A stretch of 64,000 nt of DNA, taken from positions 1 through 64,000 of the forward strand of contig CANKMW010000023.1 in assembly GCA_947483555.1 (NCBI GenBank). Reading direction: 5' to 3'. Below, piece after piece: positions 22,821-34,710 of the stretch; within the stretch, counting starts at the first letter, position 1, and every line of letters starts with the position of its first letter. This DNA is from Myxococcales bacterium. GTDB taxonomy: Bacteria > Myxococcota_A > Polyangia > Haliangiales > Haliangiaceae. A program made the position numbers and the translations under genes. Below the pieces are notes generated by a model. It saw nothing but the letters and a program-made list of their open reading frames with translations, ran no database searches and was not told the DNA's origin.

Positions 22821-23479
22821 CCGCTGGCCCTGACCGCGTCCGCGTCCCGGTCGTGATCGGTGCCGCCGCCAAACCGGTGCGCGAAGCGTTCGCCGCTGTG
22901 GTGCGCCACCAGGTACCAGCGGACGACACGTTGGTAGGCGTCGGTGTCGGTGTCGTACCAGGCGCGACGGAAGGTCGCGTGCGGCATCCAGCGGCGGCCG
23001 ACGACCCGCCAGCGCCCACCCCGCCGCTCCCACTGCGGATCCATCAACAGCAGCCGCGTGGTGTCGATGCCGATGACCACCGAGAAGTGGCCGCAGTCGC
23101 GCTGCCGGCGCTCGGCCAGCGACCAGGCCGGATCGAAGTGATGGTCGCCGGGGTCGAGGGACCACCAGCCGACGATGACCGGATGGCCGCGGCCGAGAAA
23201 CCAGCGCAGCTCGGCGAGCGAGCCGCCGGCGCGCTCGAACACCGCGGCACCGGCGCGACCGGCCGCGGCGACCAGGCCAGCGTGGTTGATGCCGTCGCGG
23301 TCGGCGCCGGCGAGACGCGCGAGCTCGGCCGCCGAGACGCGGCGACCGAGGTGCCACAGCACCGCCTTGAGCGAGGTGTTCCCGCATTCGGCCTCGCGCT
23401 GACCGAACACCGGCACGTCGAGAACGATCGTGCCCGGGCTCGTCGCCCGCGGCGGCCGGCGTGGTTTTTCGCCATCCAT
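22817..23479 (-). CDS. C39-like papain-fold cysteine peptidase domain protein
   Basis: It encodes 220 residues. IVLDVPVFGQREAECGNTSL holds the catalytic Cys after an oxyanion Gln; HPVIVGWW and DCGHFSVVIGID give the catalytic His; LLLMDPQW supplies the Asp. This is the arrangement of stand-alone peptidase C39-like domains. No transmembrane or ABC segment is present, so it is not a bacteriocin exporter. The substrate is unknown. It is co-translated with the ketopantoate reductase. TATACT on the minus strand lies 12 nt upstream of its start and overlaps the divergent promoter of the dihaem lipoprotein gene. Confidence 0.75.
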   Translation of the reverse strand: MDGEKPRRPPRATSPGTIVLDVPVFGQREAECGNTSLKAVLWHLGRRVSAAELARLAGADRDGINHAGLVAAAGRAGAAVFERAGGSLAELRWFLGRGHPVIVGWWSLDPGDHHFDPAWSLAERRQRDCGHFSVVIGIDTTRLLLMDPQWERRGGRWRVVGRRWMPHATFRRAWYDTDTDAYQRVVRWYLVAHHSGERFAHRFGGGTDHDRDADAVRASG

Positions 23480-23490
23480 CGCTCGCGACG

Positions 23491-23497
23491 TAGTATA
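23491..23497. promoter_or_regulatory. Overlapping divergent -10 elements
   Basis: TAGTATA read on the plus strand gives TAGTAT (23491-23496), 10 nt before the ATG at 23507. Read on the minus strand it gives TATACT (23497-23492), 12 nt before the C39-peptidase ATG at 23479. Only 27 bp separate the two start codons, so the two transcripts probably compete and have almost no leader. Confidence 0.5.
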
Positions 23498-23506
23498 GGC
23501 GCGCTC

Positions 23507-24895
23507 ATGGGGACAATGCGCACGCATGTGCTGATCGCCGCGGTCGCGCTTGGGGCCTGCACCGATGCGGCTCCGATCGAGTCGCCGGTGGGGCCGATCC
23601 CGCCCGCCGCGCAACGGCCGGGTGATGCCGACGCCGGCTGGCGGGCGCTGATCGAGAACGGCTACGTCGGCTGTGGCGTACCGCGGTCGGCCTACGATCA
23701 GGTGTTCGCGCCGGCGCCGGCCTGGGCGCGGCTCGACCGCGGCGGCGCCAACGCTGCCTTGCCGTACAACTTCAACGCGTTCCGCACCAGCAGCGGCGTC
23801 GACGTCGTGTCGCCGAACTGCCTGCAGTGTCACGCCGAGACGTTGCGCGGCCAGCTCGTGATCGGGCTCGGCACGCACACCGACGACTACACCGACGACG
23901 TCTCCGGGCTCGCCGTGCTGGCCGGCGGGCTCATCACCGACGCTGCCGAGCGGACGGAATGGGAGAAGTGGCGTGACCGCGTGGTCGCCGTGGCGCCGTA
24001 CACGATCACGAAGACGGTCGGCGTGAACCCGGCCGACAACCTGGCCGCGGTGCTGTTCGCGCACCGCGACGCCGACACGCTGGCGTGGAGCAACCAGCCG
24101 ATGCTGCCGCTGCCGCCGGCGATCGTGGTGCCGGTCGACGTGCCGCCGTGGTGGCACATGAAGAAGAAGCACGCGATGTTCTACGTCGGCGCCGGCCGCG
24201 GCGATCACGCGCGCATCATGATGACGGCGTCGACCTTGTGCGTCGACACCGTGGCCGAGGCGCGGGCGATCGACTCCTATTTTCCCGACATCCGCGCGTT
24301 CCTGCTCGGTCTCGAGCCGCCGCGGTGGCCGTTCGCCGTCGACGCGGAGCTGGCCGCGACCGGTCACGACGTCTTCGCCGGCACCTGCGCGCGCTGCCAC
24401 GGCAGCTACGGCGATGGTGGCGTGTACCCCAACCTGATCGTCGCGCTCGACGAGGTCGGCACCGATCCGGTGCTGGCGGCGGGGGCGGCGCAGTTCGCTG
24501 GCGAGTACGTACGCTGGTTCAATCGCTCGTTCTTCGGCGAGCTGTCGTCGCTGGCGCCGGCGCGGGGCTACGTGGCGCCGCCGCTCGATGGCATCTGGGC
24601 CACCGCGCCGTACCTGCACAACGGCTCGGTCCCGACCCTGGCGGCGCTGCTCGACTCGTCGACCCGGCCGACCTACTTCACGCGTTCGTTCGACACCAAC
24701 GACTACGACGAGGCGACCCTGGGCTGGCGCTTCACGTCGCTCGCCGCCGGCCAGGACGCCGAGCCCGACGCCGAGCGCCGGGTGCGCATCTACGACACGT
24801 CGCAGTTCGGCTATGGCAACGGCGGCCACACGTTCGGCGACGCGCTCACCGCCGCGCAGCGCCGCGCGGTGCTCGAGTACCTGAAGACGCTGTAG
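23507..24895 (+). CDS. Dihaem cytochrome c lipoprotein
   Basis: It encodes 462 residues with lipobox AVALGAC (Cys18). Haem motifs are CLQCH (about residues 105-109) and CARCH (about 294-298). The second lies in a cytochrome c domain typical of the cytochrome c peroxidase/MauG-like and bacterial oxidase group (GHDVFAGTCARCHGSYGDGG, YLHNGSVPTLAALLDSSTRP). The predicted role is periplasmic or outer-membrane electron transfer or peroxidation. A second ATG at 23516 would shorten the signal peptide by three residues. It is convergent with the large kinase gene, 4 bp away. Confidence 0.8.
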   Translation: MGTMRTHVLIAAVALGACTDAAPIESPVGPIPPAAQRPGDADAGWRALIENGYVGCGVPRSAYDQVFAPAPAWARLDRGGANAALPYNFNAFRTSSGVDVVSPNCLQCHAETLRGQLVIGLGTHTDDYTDDVSGLAVLAGGLITDAAERTEWEKWRDRVVAVAPYTITKTVGVNPADNLAAVLFAHRDADTLAWSNQPMLPLPPAIVVPVDVPPWWHMKKKHAMFYVGAGRGDHARIMMTASTLCVDTVAEARAIDSYFPDIRAFLLGLEPPRWPFAVDAELAATGHDVFAGTCARCHGSYGDGGVYPNLIVALDEVGTDPVLAAGAAQFAGEYVRWFNRSFFGELSSLAPARGYVAPPLDGIWATAPYLHNGSVPTLAALLDSSTRPTYFTRSFDTNDYDEATLGWRFTSLAAGQDAEPDAERRVRIYDTSQFGYGNGGHTFGDALTAAQRRAVLEYLKTL

Positions 24896-24899
24896 TCGA

Positions 24900-29444
<4,545 letters not shown>

Positions 29445-30353
29445 TCAGCCCGCCCGTCGCGCCAGGGTCTGCGGCGTCAGCCGGGCGCTGGCTCCGGCGG
29501 TCGCCGTGGCGAAGTCGAGGATCACCCGTGCGACCCGATCGGGCTGGTCCAGATGCGGGCAATGGGCGAACCGCTCCGGAGCGGCGACCAGGACGTGCGC
29601 CGGCAGGTGGGCGCGCAGGTACGTCAACATCGATGGCGGCAGCAGGCGTTCGGCGCGACCCCACAGCAGCCAGGTCGGCACCGCGATCCGACCCAGCTCG
29701 GCGGCGGTGAGCGCGTCGGCCGCCGACGCGGTGCGGAGCAGGTCGCGGACCGCCGAGCGTCCGGCCTGGTCGATCAGCTTGCCGGCCAGCAAGCGCGCCG
29801 CCGGCGGCCGTCGGACGCAGATGCGATCGAGGAAGCGCACCGCGTCATCGGCGGTCCGGAGATCGAAGGCGCGCCGCAGCGCTGCGGTGTCGTCGTCGTC
29901 GACCGGCGCCCCCGCCGGTGAGATCAAGACCAGCCCGCGGACAAGCTCGGGGCGGGCCAGCGCGTGACGCATCGCGGTCGCGCCACCCAGCGAGTTGCCG
30001 ACGATGATCGCCGGTTCGCCGACCAGCACGTCGAGGGCCTGGGTCATCGAGGCCATGTGCACGGCCGGCGTGTACTCGGCGCGCGGCTCTCCGCTGAGGC
30101 CGTGGCCGCCGGCTTCGAGCACGGTGACCTGCTGCACGTGCGGGCGCAGCCGGCGCAGCACCGCCATGAAGGTCAGGGCGCTGTCGGACAGCCCGTGGAG
30201 CAGCACCACCGGCGGCAGGCGGCCGCCGCCGCGCGCCACGTAGGCGTGGTGGCGGACGTGACCGGTGTCGACGTGGCGCGACGCCACGCCGGTGGCACCG
30301 ACGATGGCGCGGACCGCCCGGTCGACCGACCGCCAGCCGAGCTCGGGACTCAT
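29445..30353 (-). CDS. Alpha/beta-fold hydrolase
   Basis: It encodes 302 residues. VVLLHGLSDSALTFMAVL is the oxyanion-hole strand and AIIVGNSLGGATAMRHALA contains the nucleophile elbow G-N-S-L-G. LLWGRAERLLPPSML and RFAHCPHLDQPDRVA carry the acid and the catalytic His. The specificity is ester, lactone or related. It overlaps the SDR gene by 4 bp (ATGA), so it is the last member of a translationally coupled set whose first genes act on lipids or ketones. A lactone or ester product of the upstream monooxygenase would be a logical substrate (inference). Confidence 0.85.
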   Translation of the reverse strand: MSPELGWRSVDRAVRAIVGATGVASRHVDTGHVRHHAYVARGGGRLPPVVLLHGLSDSALTFMAVLRRLRPHVQQVTVLEAGGHGLSGEPRAEYTPAVHMASMTQALDVLVGEPAIIVGNSLGGATAMRHALARPELVRGLVLISPAGAPVDDDDTAALRRAFDLRTADDAVRFLDRICVRRPPAARLLAGKLIDQAGRSAVRDLLRTASAADALTAAELGRIAVPTWLLWGRAERLLPPSMLTYLRAHLPAHVLVAAPERFAHCPHLDQPDRVARVILDFATATAGASARLTPQTLARRAG

Positions 30354-31168
30354 GGCGTCGCTTTGCGGGCCGCCAACCGTTCGGCCACGCTCCCGCTCAG
30401 GCGCAGGAAGGTCTCCGGCGCCAGCCGCTTGAGGCGCCACATCCAGCGGCCGTCGGCCTGCGGCGCGACGAACAGCGCGTCGCGCTCGATGCCGTCGATG
30501 GTGGCGCGGGCGATGTCGTCGGCCGACACCTTGCTCTTCTCGACCAGGCGGCGGGCGGCGGCGCGCAGCGCCTCGTCGGTGGAGGTGCGCCCCGACTTGA
30601 CGAGGTTGGTGCGAAAGAAGGTCGGGCACAGCACGCTCACGCCGACGCCGTGCGGTCGCAGGTCGGCGTGCAGCGTCTCCGACAGCGCGACCACCGCCGC
30701 CTTGGTGGTGTTGTACGGCGCCATGCGCGGTGGCGACAGCAGGCCGGCCGCCGAGGCCACGTTCACGACGTGGCCGTGGCGCTGGCGCTCGAGCCGAGGC
30801 GCGAACACGTGGCAGCCGTGGATCACGCCCCACAGGTTGACGTCGATCGCCCACCGCCAATCCTCGATCGGCACCTCGCCGATCTTGCCGGCGACCGCGA
30901 CCCCGGCGTTGTTGACGACCAGATCGACGCCGCCGATCGCGACGTCGGCCGCCGCGGCCAGCGCCTCGACGTCAGCCAGCTTGGTGACGTCGCAGCGCAC
31001 CGCGTGGACGCCAGGGCCGCACCGTTCGGCGGTGGCGCGGGCGGCGACCTCGTCGAGATCGGCGGCCATGACCCGCGCGCCGCGGGCGGCGAGCAGCGCG
31101 CACAGCGCTGCACCCAGGCCGCTGCCGGCGCCGGTGACGACCGCGCGGGTGCCGGCCTCGACCTTCAC
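30350..31168 (-). CDS. Short-chain dehydrogenase/reductase (SDR)
   Basis: It encodes 272 residues from a GTG overlapping the stop of the upstream monooxygenase gene. VVTGAGSGLGAALCALLAAR is the cofactor-binding TGxxxGxG, VNNAGVAVAGKIGE the NNAG motif, NVASAAGLL the catalytic Ser strand, and YNTTKAAVVALSE the YxxxK pair. It is a classical SDR with an extended C-terminus (RWMWRLKRLAPETFLRLSGS) as in the SadH-like dehydrogenases encoded beside MymA-type monooxygenases. It probably interconverts an alcohol and a ketone supplied to or from the monooxygenase. Confidence 0.88.
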   Translation of the reverse strand: MKVEAGTRAVVTGAGSGLGAALCALLAARGARVMAADLDEVAARATAERCGPGVHAVRCDVTKLADVEALAAAADVAIGGVDLVVNNAGVAVAGKIGEVPIEDWRWAIDVNLWGVIHGCHVFAPRLERQRHGHVVNVASAAGLLSPPRMAPYNTTKAAVVALSETLHADLRPHGVGVSVLCPTFFRTNLVKSGRTSTDEALRAAARRLVEKSKVSADDIARATIDGIERDALFVAPQADGRWMWRLKRLAPETFLRLSGSVAERLAARKATP

Positions 31169-32706
31169 GCTGCCCTCCCGGCCGCGACCGCGACGGCGGC
31201 CGGCAGCTGATCGCGGCGCTGCATCAGGTAGTCGGCCGCGTTCAGGCGTCGCGTGCGCGCCGCGTACTCGACGGTGAAGCCGGGCCACAGGGTGGTGTTC
31301 TTGCCGGCCGCGTTCTGGTACCAGCTCTTGCAGCCCGACATCCACACCGTGCCGGCCAGCCGCCGCTGCAGCTCGTCGTTGTAGGCCCGCACCACCTCGA
31401 CGCGTGGCTCGAGCAAGACCACGTCGCGCTGGCGCATCGCGCGCAAGCACGACATCACCAGGCGGACCTGGCACTCGATCATGAAGATGATCGAGTTGTG
31501 GCCGAGTCCGGTGTTGGGGCCGACCAGCGTGAACAGGTTGGGGAACCCAGCCGCCATCGTGCCGAGGTAGGCCTCGGGGTTGGTGCGCCATTGCGCGGCC
31601 AGGTCGACACCGCCCCGACCGATGATGTTCATGCCACCGACGTAGTCGTGGATGTCGAAGCCGGTGCCGAAGATGATGGCCTCGACCTTGCGCTCGCGGC
31701 CGTCGGTGGTGACGACGCCGTCGCGCGTGATCTCGCGGATGCCGTCGGTGACGACCTCGACGTTGGGGCGCGTCAACGCCGGATAGTAGTCGTTGGAGAT
31801 CAGGATGCGCTTGCAACCGATCACGTAGTCGGGGGTCAGCTTCTTGCGCAGCTCGGGGTCCTTGACCTGACGGTGCAGGTAGCGCAACGCGAGCGGCTGG
31901 GCCAGCTCGAGCAGCTTGGGCTTGATCGTGAACGGCAGCGCGCGCACTTCATGACCGAGGTAGAGGCGGGCGCGGTGCAGGTAGCGCAGCGCGGGCACGG
32001 CGCGGAAGCGGCGCCGCTCGCGCTCGGTGAAGGTCTGCTCCTCGCGGGGCAAGATCCACGGCGGGGTGCGCTGGAACAGGTGCAGCTGGCCGACCTGGGG
32101 CGCGATCTGGGGCACGAACTGGATCGCGCTGGCGCCGGTGCCGATCACGGCGACGGTGCGACCGTCGAGCGGGTAGTCGTGATCCCAGCTCGCCGAGTGC
32201 CAGCTGCGGCCGGCGAAACGCTCGCGGCCGGGCACGGCGGGCAGCAGCGGGCGGCTGAGCCCGCCCATCGCGGCGACCACCGCCGTGCTCTCGAAGCGGC
32301 GGCCGTCGCGGGTGCGCACCGTCCACGTCGCGCGCGACTCGTCGAGCTCCGCCGATGCGACCTCGGCGCTGAAACGCACCTTGCGGTGGAGCTGGTAGTG
32401 CGCGGCGCAGCGCTCGATGTAGGCCCGGATCTCCGGCTGCGGCGCGTAGGTCTGCGACCAGTCGGGGTTGGGGAAGAACGAGAACGAGTACAGGTGCGCG
32501 GGCACGTCGCAGGCGCAGCCCGGATAGTGATTGTCGCGCCAGGTGCCGCCGATGGCGTCGGCACGCTCGAGGATGACGAAGTCGTCCATGCCGGCCTCGA
32601 GCAGCTTGATCGCCATGCACAGGCCCGCGAACCCGGAGCCGATGATGACGACCCCGACGCGTTCGCTGGCGCTGGCGCTGGCGCTGGTGGTCGCCGCGGC
32701 GTTCAT
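31165..32706 (-). CDS. Flavin-containing Baeyer-Villiger-type monooxygenase (MymA-like)
   Basis: It encodes 513 residues. FAD-binding GSGFAG lies at 23-28, then GGTWRDNHYPGCACDVPAHL. The Baeyer-Villiger fingerprint F-x-G-x3-H-x3-W is present as FAGRSWHSASWD (about 163-174), and a second Rossmann motif VAVIGTGASAIQFVPQIA binds NADPH. Expected reaction: NADPH- and O2-dependent oxygenation of a ketone or lipid substrate. A (GCTGGC)4 hexamer at 32664-32687 encodes a Ser-Ala repeat in the N-terminal tail. Both ends overlap neighbouring genes by 4 bp, so the operon is tightly coupled. Confidence 0.9.
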   Translation of the reverse strand: MNAAATTSASASASERVGVVIIGSGFAGLCMAIKLLEAGMDDFVILERADAIGGTWRDNHYPGCACDVPAHLYSFSFFPNPDWSQTYAPQPEIRAYIERCAAHYQLHRKVRFSAEVASAELDESRATWTVRTRDGRRFESTAVVAAMGGLSRPLLPAVPGRERFAGRSWHSASWDHDYPLDGRTVAVIGTGASAIQFVPQIAPQVGQLHLFQRTPPWILPREEQTFTERERRRFRAVPALRYLHRARLYLGHEVRALPFTIKPKLLELAQPLALRYLHRQVKDPELRKKLTPDYVIGCKRILISNDYYPALTRPNVEVVTDGIREITRDGVVTTDGRERKVEAIIFGTGFDIHDYVGGMNIIGRGGVDLAAQWRTNPEAYLGTMAAGFPNLFTLVGPNTGLGHNSIIFMIECQVRLVMSCLRAMRQRDVVLLEPRVEVVRAYNDELQRRLAGTVWMSGCKSWYQNAAGKNTTLWPGFTVEYAARTRRLNAADYLMQRRDQLPAAVAVAAGRAA

Positions 32707-33590
32707 CACGCCACCTCCTGCGACGGCCACGCGCCGCGCAGGTTGCCGCGCAGCTCGCCGGCGTCGCCGAACAGTCGCTCGCGCCAGGTGGCCAGCAAGG
32801 CGGTGGTGTCGCGATCGTCGGGGTGGAACCCGGGCCGGAAGTACGACAGGTACGCGGGCAGGAGGCGCGTGAAGTAGCCCGGGTAGATCCACATGTGGGC
32901 GGCGCCGCGGGCCCAGCGCCAGGGTCGGAACAGGAGGCGGCGCTGGGCGAGGAAGTGCGCGTGGACCCAGGCGGTGAAGGCGAAGAAGATGATGGTGGTG
33001 AGGATCATGATGCCAGCGCGGCGAGCGTAGCCGCCGCCGGCGGCGCGGTAGACGTCGAACGCCACCGCCTTGTGCTCGCTCTCCTCGAGCGCGTGCCAGG
33101 TCCACAACGGCCGGATCGCCGGGTCCATCTCGTCGCGCATCCGCTGGTTGCGGAGCGCGGCCTCGGCGAGCATGGCCGTGAAGTGCTCGAGGGCGCAGGT
33201 GGCGGCGAGCTGCGAGCGGGCGGGCAACCCGCGGCGGACCAGGGCCAGCAGACCCTTGAGCTGGCGTTCGAGCTTCGCGGCCGAGGTCAGACCTTGATCC
33301 TGGAACATCTCGTTGAAGGCGCGGTGCTCCTTGCCGTGCATCGCCTCCTGGCCGATGAAGCCGGTGACGTCGGCGTCGAGCCGGGGATCGGTCACGTGGT
33401 GGCGGAGCTTCTTGACCGACTCGACGAAGAAGCGCTCGCCCTCCGGGAACAGCAACGATAACGCGTCGAGGAACGTGCTCTGGAACGGGTCGCCGCGGTA
33501 CCAGTCGATGGGCACCCGCGCGGGGTCGAAGACGAAGTCGACCTGACGGCGGGGGATCTCGGCAGAGACGGCGAGGTTCTCGGTTCCCAT
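32706..33590 (-). CDS. Metal-dependent hydrolase of the PF10118 type (diiron-like helical bundle)
   Basis: It encodes 294 residues and is preceded by GGAGGT, 4 nt before ATG. VTGFIGQEAMHGKEHRAFNE, CALEHFTAMLAE and WHALEESEHKAVAFDVYRA carry the repeated E-x-x-H ligands of a ferritin-like metal site. GIMILTTIIFFAFTAWVHAH is a probable membrane-associated helix. PF10118 members are annotated as metal-dependent hydrolases, but the reaction is poorly known. It is the first gene of the four-gene monooxygenase operon and has a palindromic operator upstream. Confidence 0.85.
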   Translation of the reverse strand: MGTENLAVSAEIPRRQVDFVFDPARVPIDWYRGDPFQSTFLDALSLLFPEGERFFVESVKKLRHHVTDPRLDADVTGFIGQEAMHGKEHRAFNEMFQDQGLTSAAKLERQLKGLLALVRRGLPARSQLAATCALEHFTAMLAEAALRNQRMRDEMDPAIRPLWTWHALEESEHKAVAFDVYRAAGGGYARRAGIMILTTIIFFAFTAWVHAHFLAQRRLLFRPWRWARGAAHMWIYPGYFTRLLPAYLSYFRPGFHPDDRDTTALLATWRERLFGDAGELRGNLRGAWPSQEVA

Positions 33591-33607
33591 GGTGACCTCC
33601 GGGGTCG

Positions 33608-33628
33608 TTGTTGACTTTGCGTCAATAA
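33608..33628. promoter_or_regulatory. Inverted-repeat operator upstream of the monooxygenase operon
   Basis: TTGTTGAC - TTTGC - GTCAATAA has 8-bp arms matching at 7 of 8 positions (core TTGAC/GTCAA perfect). It ends 18 bp upstream of the Shine-Dalgarno side of the gene starting at 33590, and 36 bp from a -10-like TATCAT (33664) for the divergent gene. The shape is that of a TetR-family operator. No TetR gene adjoins, so the regulator is encoded elsewhere. Confidence 0.6.
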
Positions 33629-33722
33629 GAGCCCGGTGAGTAGGTGCGAACGTGCCGGCCTCTTATCATCTGGGGCCATGATCGTCGGTGGGAAACGTCC
33701 CGACGCTGGTACCCTGGTGGCG

Positions 33723-34685
33723 ATGCCCCACGTCCGCAGCGCGATGTTCATGGCCATGCTCGGCGCGGTCGGCCTCGGGTGCGGATCGAGCAGCGGCGGC
33801 GGTGACGTCGACGCCGCGGTCACGACCGGGCGAGTGCAGGTCATCCTGTTCACCCACATCGAGGACAGCACGCCAGGTGGCGCGCTGGGCACCCAGGGGA
33901 GCCGCGACCAGTATCTCGGACTGCGCGCTCGGCTGATCGATGTTGCAGGTCGGGCGCGCGCCCACGATCTGACCTGGGTCCTGCAGCCGGACTGGAAGTA
34001 CCTCGAGGCCGCGCGGCTGTACGAGGATGCGACCACCACCGCGGACACCGGCGGCAAGAACCTGTTCCGCTACCTGCGCGACGATCTCGGTGCGGTCATC
34101 GATCCGCACTCGCACGAGAACGGCGGCTACAACTACACCGACGTCGCGTATCTGCTCGACGTGCTGGAGGTCGGCGGCAGCACCGTGATCGGCGGGCACA
34201 TCTGGGATCCGACCCTGACCCAGTTCCAGGCCTGGGATCGCTTCCGCCAGCCGGTCGCCGGCGAGCATTACCCGACCGCGAGCTGGCGTGGCGACATCCT
34301 GATCGGTGCCGGCACGCCTGGCCACGTCAATGACCCGCTGATGAGCGGCATCTGGCGGCCGCGCGCGCGCGACGACTTCTTCACCGACGATCCCGCTGGC
34401 AACATCGTGGCGGTGGGTCAGTGGCGCGACGATGTCGTGGGCGTCGAGGAGCTGGTCGCGCTGTACGCCGCTGGCACGGTCGCGCCGGGCGACCCGCTCA
34501 CGGCGTCATGGAACATCAACCCGGCCTCGATCACGGCACCCAGCGGACCGCAGCAGATCGACGACACGGTGTTCGCGCCGATCGCCGCGCTGCGCGATCA
34601 GGGTGCCGTGGTGAGCACCGACTTCACCAGCCTGGTCGCCGCCTGGCGTGCCCAGGGCGCGACCGCCTTCGTGTATCAGCCGTAG
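33723..34685 (+). CDS. Lipoprotein, possible polysaccharide-deacetylase-like fold
   Basis: It encodes 320 residues. ATG 33723 gives a compact lipoprotein signal (MFMAMLGAVGLGC). ATG 33678 is in frame and also has a -10-like TATCAT 8 nt upstream, so the start is uncertain. The mature part has VILFTHIEDSTPGG near its start, AVIDPHSHENGGYN, and later WNINPASITAPSG. The His/Asp-rich strands recall a NodB-type deacetylase or glycoside hydrolase barrel but no complete catalytic set is obvious to me. Function unknown. Confidence 0.6.
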   Translation: MPHVRSAMFMAMLGAVGLGCGSSSGGGDVDAAVTTGRVQVILFTHIEDSTPGGALGTQGSRDQYLGLRARLIDVAGRARAHDLTWVLQPDWKYLEAARLYEDATTTADTGGKNLFRYLRDDLGAVIDPHSHENGGYNYTDVAYLLDVLEVGGSTVIGGHIWDPTLTQFQAWDRFRQPVAGEHYPTASWRGDILIGAGTPGHVNDPLMSGIWRPRARDDFFTDDPAGNIVAVGQWRDDVVGVEELVALYAAGTVAPGDPLTASWNINPASITAPSGPQQIDDTVFAPIAALRDQGAVVSTDFTSLVAAWRAQGATAFVYQP

Positions 34686-34698
34686 CGGAATCCGCTGC
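34682..34698. terminator. Hairpin between convergent genes
   Basis: Sequence around 34681-34699 can form a 7-bp stem (one G-U pair) with loop GAAUC. It overlaps the TAG of the lipoprotein gene and lies in the 25-bp gap to the convergent reductase gene. It may serve as a shared terminator. There is no T-tract. Confidence 0.3.
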
Positions 34699-34710
34699 GG
34701 GGCACCAGAA

